Of a stretch of 8,311 nucleotides of DNA, positions 4,985 through 8,311 are shown piece by piece. Source of the DNA: Chloroflexota bacterium (GTDB lineage Bacteria > Chloroflexota > Anaerolineae > Anaerolineales > DRMV01); contig JAADEN010000089.1 of the NCBI GenBank assembly GCA_013153375.1, positions 1-8,311 of the forward strand, in the 5' to 3' direction. A model generated the notes under the pieces. That model was not told the DNA's origin, did no database searches, and worked only from the letters and a program-made list of their open reading frames with translations. A program made the translations under genes and the position numbers. The stretch's first letter is position 1. Every line of letters begins with the position of its first letter.

Positions 4985-6643
4985 ATGCAGAACGATTACA
5001 CCCTGACCCGTTCCGAAAAGCGCTTCATCGGCTGGCACCTCTTCGTGGCGGTCGCGGCGCTGGCCATCGGCAGTTTCTACGGCCCCATGCAGGCCTTCAA
5101 CTACGCGGGCTGGAACTTCTACCCCTTGCTGCGCAAACTCTACATCGCCCGGTCCTACTACCAGGGCCTGACCCTGCACGGCGTGCTCAACGCGGTGGTG
5201 TGGACCACTTTCTTCATCCTGGGCTTTTTGACTTTCAACATGATCTACGGCCTCAAGCGGCCTCTCAAGTACCCCAAACTCAACGCGTTCGGCTTCTGGA
5301 TGATGGTGGTGGGCGTGCTGCTGGCCGCGTACTACATCCTGGCCAACAAAGCCAGCGTGCTCTACACTTTCTACCCGCCCCTTCAAGCGCCCTGGCCCTT
5401 CTACCTGGGCCTGGTGCTGCTGGTCGTGGGCAGTTGGATCGAGGGGTACGGCTTCTACTTCACCCTGCACCAGTGGAAGAAGGACAACCCCGGCGTGCGC
5501 ACGCCCTTCATCGCCTTCGCCAGCGTCGCGACCATGGTGCTGTGGCAACTGGCGACCTTGGGCGTGGCCATCGAGACGCTGTTCATGCTGCTGCCCTGGT
5601 CCGCGGGCCTGGTGAAGGGCATCGACATCCAGTTGGCCCGCACCTTCTTCTGGTGGTTCGGCCATCCGTTGGTGTACTTCTGGCTGCTGCCGGCCTACAT
5701 CTCCTGGTACGGCTACCTGCCTCGCCAGGCCGGCGGCAAACTGTTCAGCGACACCATGGCCCGCCTGGCCTTCTGGCTGTTCATCTTGCTCTCGGTGCCC
5801 GTGGGCTTCCACCATCAATTCGTGGATCCCGGCGTCGCGCCCGCGTGGAAGTACATCCACGCGCTGCTCACCCTGTCGGTGGTGGTGCCCTCGCTGATGA
5901 CCCTGTTCACCGTGGTGGCCTCGCTGGAGTACGCGGGCCGCAAGCGGGGCGGCAAGGGCCTCATGGGCTGGCTGGCCGCGCTGCCCTGGGGCGACCCCGT
6001 GGTGGCTTCGCAACTGCTGGCCGGCATCCTGTTCATCTTCGGCGGCTTCGGCGGCATCGTCAACGCGTCCTACAACACCAACCTCATCCTGCACAACACC
6101 GCCTGGGTGCCCGGCCACTTCCACCTGACCGTGTCCACCGCGGTGACCCTGACCTTCATGGGCATCTCCTTCTGGCTGGTGCCTTACATCACGGGCCGGG
6201 AACTGTGCTGCCGCAAGGCCGCGCTGTGGATGGTCTATCTGTGGTTCCTGGGCATGTCCATCTTCTCCGAGGCCATGCACTCGCTGGGTCTGCTGGGCGC
6301 GCCGCGGCGCACGCCCTTGGGCGAAGCGCCTTACATCCCGCCCGAATGGAGCGGCCTGCTTCTGCGGGTGGGCATCGGCGGCATCATCCTGCTCATCGCG
6401 GTGTACATGTACATCTGGATCATGGTGCACACCGCGTTCTTCGCCAAGAAGGCCGAGAAAGAGGTGGAAATCCAGGTGGCCGAGGCCATGACCGATGTGC
6501 AGGCCGTGCCCGAATGGCTGGACGCGTGGAAGCCCTGGCTGGTGGGCGCGGTGGCCCTGCTGATCGTGGCCTACACGCCCGTGCTCATCGACCTGATCTC
6601 GAGCATGGTTCCCGTGGCCGCGCCAGCGATGAAGTTGTGGTGA
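4985..6643 (+). CDS. cbaA: ba3-type (B-family) cytochrome c oxidase subunit I
   Basis: A 552-residue, roughly 13-helix heme-copper oxidase catalytic subunit that reduces O2 to water and pumps protons; the Thermus ba3 subunit I has 562 residues. His65 (GLTLHGVLNA) and His380 ligate the low-spin heme. GHPLVYFW gives CuB ligand His227 and the cross-linked Tyr231, HH at 276-277 gives the other CuB ligands, and PGHFH gives His378 for the high-spin heme. Offsets from the Thermus residues are a constant six or seven, so no catalytic residue is missing. The B-family character also follows from the IIa subunit and the CuA subunit type upstream. ba3 enzymes have high oxygen affinity and some NO reductase activity. 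The ATG at 4985 follows GGAGG at 4974-4978; a TTG at 4979 overlaps that site less sensibly. It is the last gene before the terminator. Confidence 0.97.
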   Translation: MQNDYTLTRSEKRFIGWHLFVAVAALAIGSFYGPMQAFNYAGWNFYPLLRKLYIARSYYQGLTLHGVLNAVVWTTFFILGFLTFNMIYGLKRPLKYPKLNAFGFWMMVVGVLLAAYYILANKASVLYTFYPPLQAPWPFYLGLVLLVVGSWIEGYGFYFTLHQWKKDNPGVRTPFIAFASVATMVLWQLATLGVAIETLFMLLPWSAGLVKGIDIQLARTFFWWFGHPLVYFWLLPAYISWYGYLPRQAGGKLFSDTMARLAFWLFILLSVPVGFHHQFVDPGVAPAWKYIHALLTLSVVVPSLMTLFTVVASLEYAGRKRGGKGLMGWLAALPWGDPVVASQLLAGILFIFGGFGGIVNASYNTNLILHNTAWVPGHFHLTVSTAVTLTFMGISFWLVPYITGRELCCRKAALWMVYLWFLGMSIFSEAMHSLGLLGAPRRTPLGEAPYIPPEWSGLLLRVGIGGIILLIAVYMYIWIMVHTAFFAKKAEKEVEIQVAEAMTDVQAVPEWLDAWKPWLVGAVALLIVAYTPVLIDLISSMVPVAAPAMKLW

Positions 6644-6660
6644 TCCAACGCCACGGTCGC

Positions 6661-6695
6661 GGTCGGGGGCGCGGCGTTCGGCCCCGCTCCCGACC
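6661..6695 (+). other. GC-rich stem-loop in the 3' region of the oxidase operon
   Basis: GGTCGGG at 6661-6667 is perfectly complementary to CCCGACC at 6689-6695, and several further G-C pairs can form inside. No T-tract follows it directly. It precedes the main terminator and could protect the mRNA end, or be part of a two-hairpin leader for the following gene. Confidence 0.5.
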
Positions 6696-6710
6696 CTCAC
6701 CACCCCTAAA

Positions 6711-6737
6711 GGGCGGTCTCAGGCCGCCCCCTTTTTT
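6711..6737 (+). terminator. Intrinsic terminator after the cytochrome oxidase operon
   Basis: GGGCGG at 6711-6716 pairs with CCGCCC at 6724-6729 over a seven-base loop. Two further C residues and then six T residues (6732-6737) complete a classic rho-independent terminator. It separates the oxidase operon from the fusion gene, whose start codon is only 12 bases beyond the T-tract. Confidence 0.85.
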
Positions 6738-6749
6738 GGATGCTGCCTC

Positions 6750-8311
6750 ATGGACCCCGCCGTCTCGGACCTGCCCCCCGAAGTGCGTCCGCCCCAGGCG
6801 TCCAGCCGCCTGGCCCGCCTGACCGCGCGGCTGGACCGCTGGACCAGCGCGCTGGAAGCCCCCCTGGCCCGCTGGGTGCGCGACCCGCGCTACAACCCCT
6901 TCTACCACAGCGGCACCCTGGCCCTGTGGGCCCTGTTCCTGCTGGCCGTCACCGGTCTGTACCTGGCCCTCTTCTATCACTTCGGCTTTCAAGCCACCTA
7001 TGACTCCGTCGCCATGATCCACCGCAACATCGTGGGACGGGTCATGCGCTCGGTGCACCGCTACGCCAGCGACTTCTTCGTCCTCTTCGCGCTGCTGCAC
7101 GCCTGGCGCATGTGGATCCAGAACCGTCTGCGGGGCCCGCGCGTGCTGGCCTGGGTCACCGGCGTGGCCTTGATGCTGGCTGCGCTGCTGACGGGCGTCA
7201 CGGGCTACTGGATGCTGGCCGACGACCGGGCCCAATGGCTCCATCAGGGCCTGGTGCAAGGGTGGATGCGCTCCGCTTGGGGCCAGGCCTGGATCGTGCA
7301 ATGGCTGATACCGCGGCCCGACAACAGCGGCTGGGTCTATCTGGTCGTCCTGTTCTTCCTGCACATCGGCCTGAGCGCGCTCATGGGCCTGTTCTACTGG
7401 TGGCACATCCTGCGTTTGAACGAACGGCGCTGGTTCCCCCCGCGCTACTGGCTGCTGGCTCTGACCGGCGTGTGGTTGCTGCTGGGCATCGTCTGGCCCG
7501 TGGAACTGCGCCCCGTATGGGACTTCGCCCACTGGCCCGAGCAGGTGCCCCTGGACCTGTGGTACCTGGCCCTGCTGCCCCCGTGGTTGCAGTGGGGCGG
7601 CTGGGCTGCGTGGGGCCTGGCCGGGCTGACCTTCCTGGTCTGGGCCGCGTGGCCCTGGCTGTGGCGCACGCCCCAGGCCGAGCCCGTGCGCCTGGATCAG
7701 GACGCGTGCATCGGCTGCACCCTGTGCGCCAGGGATTGTCCCTACCGGGCCCTGGAGATGATCCCCCGGCCGGGCGAGGGCCCCAAACTCATCGCCCAGT
7801 TGCACCCCGACCTGTGCGTGGGCTGCGGCATCTGCGTGGGCAGTTGCCCCACCGACGCGCTCACCCTGGACAACCCCACCCTGGATGAACTGCGAGAACG
7901 GGTGCGCCGCGCCGCGCAACCCGAAGACGGCGTCGCGCCGCGGGTTACTTTCGTGTGCCACCGCCATGTGCTGGCCCACCCCGAGTTGCTGGCCGGGCCC
8001 CTGTCCGTAGAAGGCCCCCAGGGCCCGCGGCCCGTGCATGTGGTGGCCGTGCCCTGCGTGGGCGACCTGCACCCCGACACCGTGGCCCTGGCCTGGCAGA
8101 GCGGCGCGGCCGAGGTGCAGGTCATCGGCTGCCCGCCCGACGATTGCGTCAACCGCTGGGGCAACACCTGGCTCGAAGGTCGGCTCACCCGCACCCGCAA
8201 GCCCTGGCTGCGGGTCAAATGGAAGCACGCGCCGCGGCGGCAGGACTGGGTCGCGCCCGCGGACCTGGCCGCGGCCTTGCGCGCGCCCCTGACCGCGCCG
8301 CCGGGCCCGCC
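6750..8311 (+). CDS. Cytochrome b6-like / 2x[4Fe-4S] ferredoxin / MvhD-like fusion protein (partial, runs off the end)
   Basis: At least 520 residues, still open at the window edge. Residues about 56-220 form a four-helix cytochrome b N-terminal domain with two bis-His heme sites: His103 and His117 (SVHRYAS...LLHAWR) pair with His205 and His219, both H-x13-H, and TGYWM (151-155) replaces the usual TGY-LPW. Two more helices follow (about 232-250 and 283-305). Two ferredoxin motifs come next: Cys320/323/326/330 and Cys356/359/362/366, each CxxCxxCxxxCP. The last part (about 398-475) resembles MvhD/FrhD, the [2Fe-2S] linker subunit of hydrogenase-heterodisulfide reductase: FVC (Cys403), VPCVGDLHPD (Cys436) and GCPPDDCVNRWGN (Cys461, Cys466). 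It probably passes electrons between a soluble partner and membrane quinone via FeS clusters and b hemes. ATG 6750 is the first plausible start; only a weak GGA precedes it. Confidence 0.85.
   Translation, partial: MDPAVSDLPPEVRPPQASSRLARLTARLDRWTSALEAPLARWVRDPRYNPFYHSGTLALWALFLLAVTGLYLALFYHFGFQATYDSVAMIHRNIVGRVMRSVHRYASDFFVLFALLHAWRMWIQNRLRGPRVLAWVTGVALMLAALLTGVTGYWMLADDRAQWLHQGLVQGWMRSAWGQAWIVQWLIPRPDNSGWVYLVVLFFLHIGLSALMGLFYWWHILRLNERRWFPPRYWLLALTGVWLLLGIVWPVELRPVWDFAHWPEQVPLDLWYLALLPPWLQWGGWAAWGLAGLTFLVWAAWPWLWRTPQAEPVRLDQDACIGCTLCARDCPYRALEMIPRPGEGPKLIAQLHPDLCVGCGICVGSCPTDALTLDNPTLDELRERVRRAAQPEDGVAPRVTFVCHRHVLAHPELLAGPLSVEGPQGPRPVHVVAVPCVGDLHPDTVALAWQSGAAEVQVIGCPPDDCVNRWGNTWLEGRLTRTRKPWLRVKWKHAPRRQDWVAPADLAAALRAPLTAPPGP

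Noticed and set aside
4937..6703. 588-codon open frame on the minus strand across cbaA
   Set aside because: It is antisense to a gene with every catalytic residue in place. The His/Gln/Gly/Asp-rich, low-complexity translation is typical of the shadow of a GC-rich gene.
4972..6822. 616-codon frame on the + strand overlapping cbaA
   Set aside because: It is an out-of-frame reading of the oxidase gene, rich in Arg, Gly and His, and runs through the terminator.
7112..7888. 258-codon + frame inside the cytochrome b fusion
   Set aside because: The frame starting at 6750 carries heme ligands and ferredoxin motifs without interruption; this one is a shadow.
6585..8228. 547-codon open frame on the minus strand across the cytochrome b fusion
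   Set aside because: Same reason: antisense shadow, composition dominated by Gln, Gly, Pro and His, with no domain recognised.
1..8311. Mobile elements, tRNA/rRNA genes, CRISPR arrays
   Set aside because: No transposase-like gene, terminal repeats, regularly spaced repeats or tRNA-like folds were seen; the cluster reads as ordinary chromosomal operons.

Overview
The window is about 8.3 kb of high-GC DNA (roughly two thirds G+C by eye). Every gene I can support is on the + strand. Codon use is strongly G/C-ending and spacing is tight. The key genes encode a ba3-type (B-type) cytochrome oxidase with its tiny IIa subunit, as in Thermus, many Chloroflexota and archaea. My best guess is a thermophilic or thermotolerant bacterium, perhaps Chloroflexota (Anaerolineae-like), but no phylogenetic marker is present and this is inference.

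Layout. Positions 97-1855 hold an S51-family peptidase and a zinc-dependent alcohol dehydrogenase, each with a clear Shine-Dalgarno sequence and apparently co-transcribed. A 154-bp intergenic region follows. It carries a candidate promoter overlapped by an inverted repeat whose core resembles the IscR-type Rrf2 operator. Next comes an uninterrupted cluster: an Rrf2 regulator with three cysteines (2010-2462), a Sco-like thioredoxin-fold protein missing the copper-binding His (2459-3136), a canonical Sco (3162-3767), a PCuAC copper-chaperone lipoprotein (3817-4278), and the ba3 oxidase subunits IIa, II and I (4325-6643). A strong intrinsic terminator lies at 6711-6737. Only 12 bp after its T-tract begins a large gene that runs off the window (6750 to beyond 8311). 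It encodes an unusual fusion: a diheme cytochrome b6-like membrane domain, two extra helices, two [4Fe-4S] ferredoxin motifs, and a domain resembling MvhD/FrhD (the hydrogenase-heterodisulfide reductase linker subunit).

How they may work together. The Rrf2 protein probably senses Fe-S status, redox state or NO, and controls its own operon. The Sco pair and PCuAC would assemble the CuA centre of subunit II in the periplasm, as shown for the Thermus ba3 oxidase. Subunits I, II and IIa form the terminal oxidase. The b/ferredoxin/MvhD fusion looks like a membrane electron-transfer module linking a soluble low-potential flavoprotein or dehydrogenase to the quinone pool. It is the most novel item here.

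A second unexpected signal is compositional. By a full manual scan, the tetranucleotides ACGT and AGCT do not occur anywhere in the window, although GATC, GTAC and TCGA, of identical base composition, are common. Synonymous codon choice at codon junctions appears bent to avoid them.
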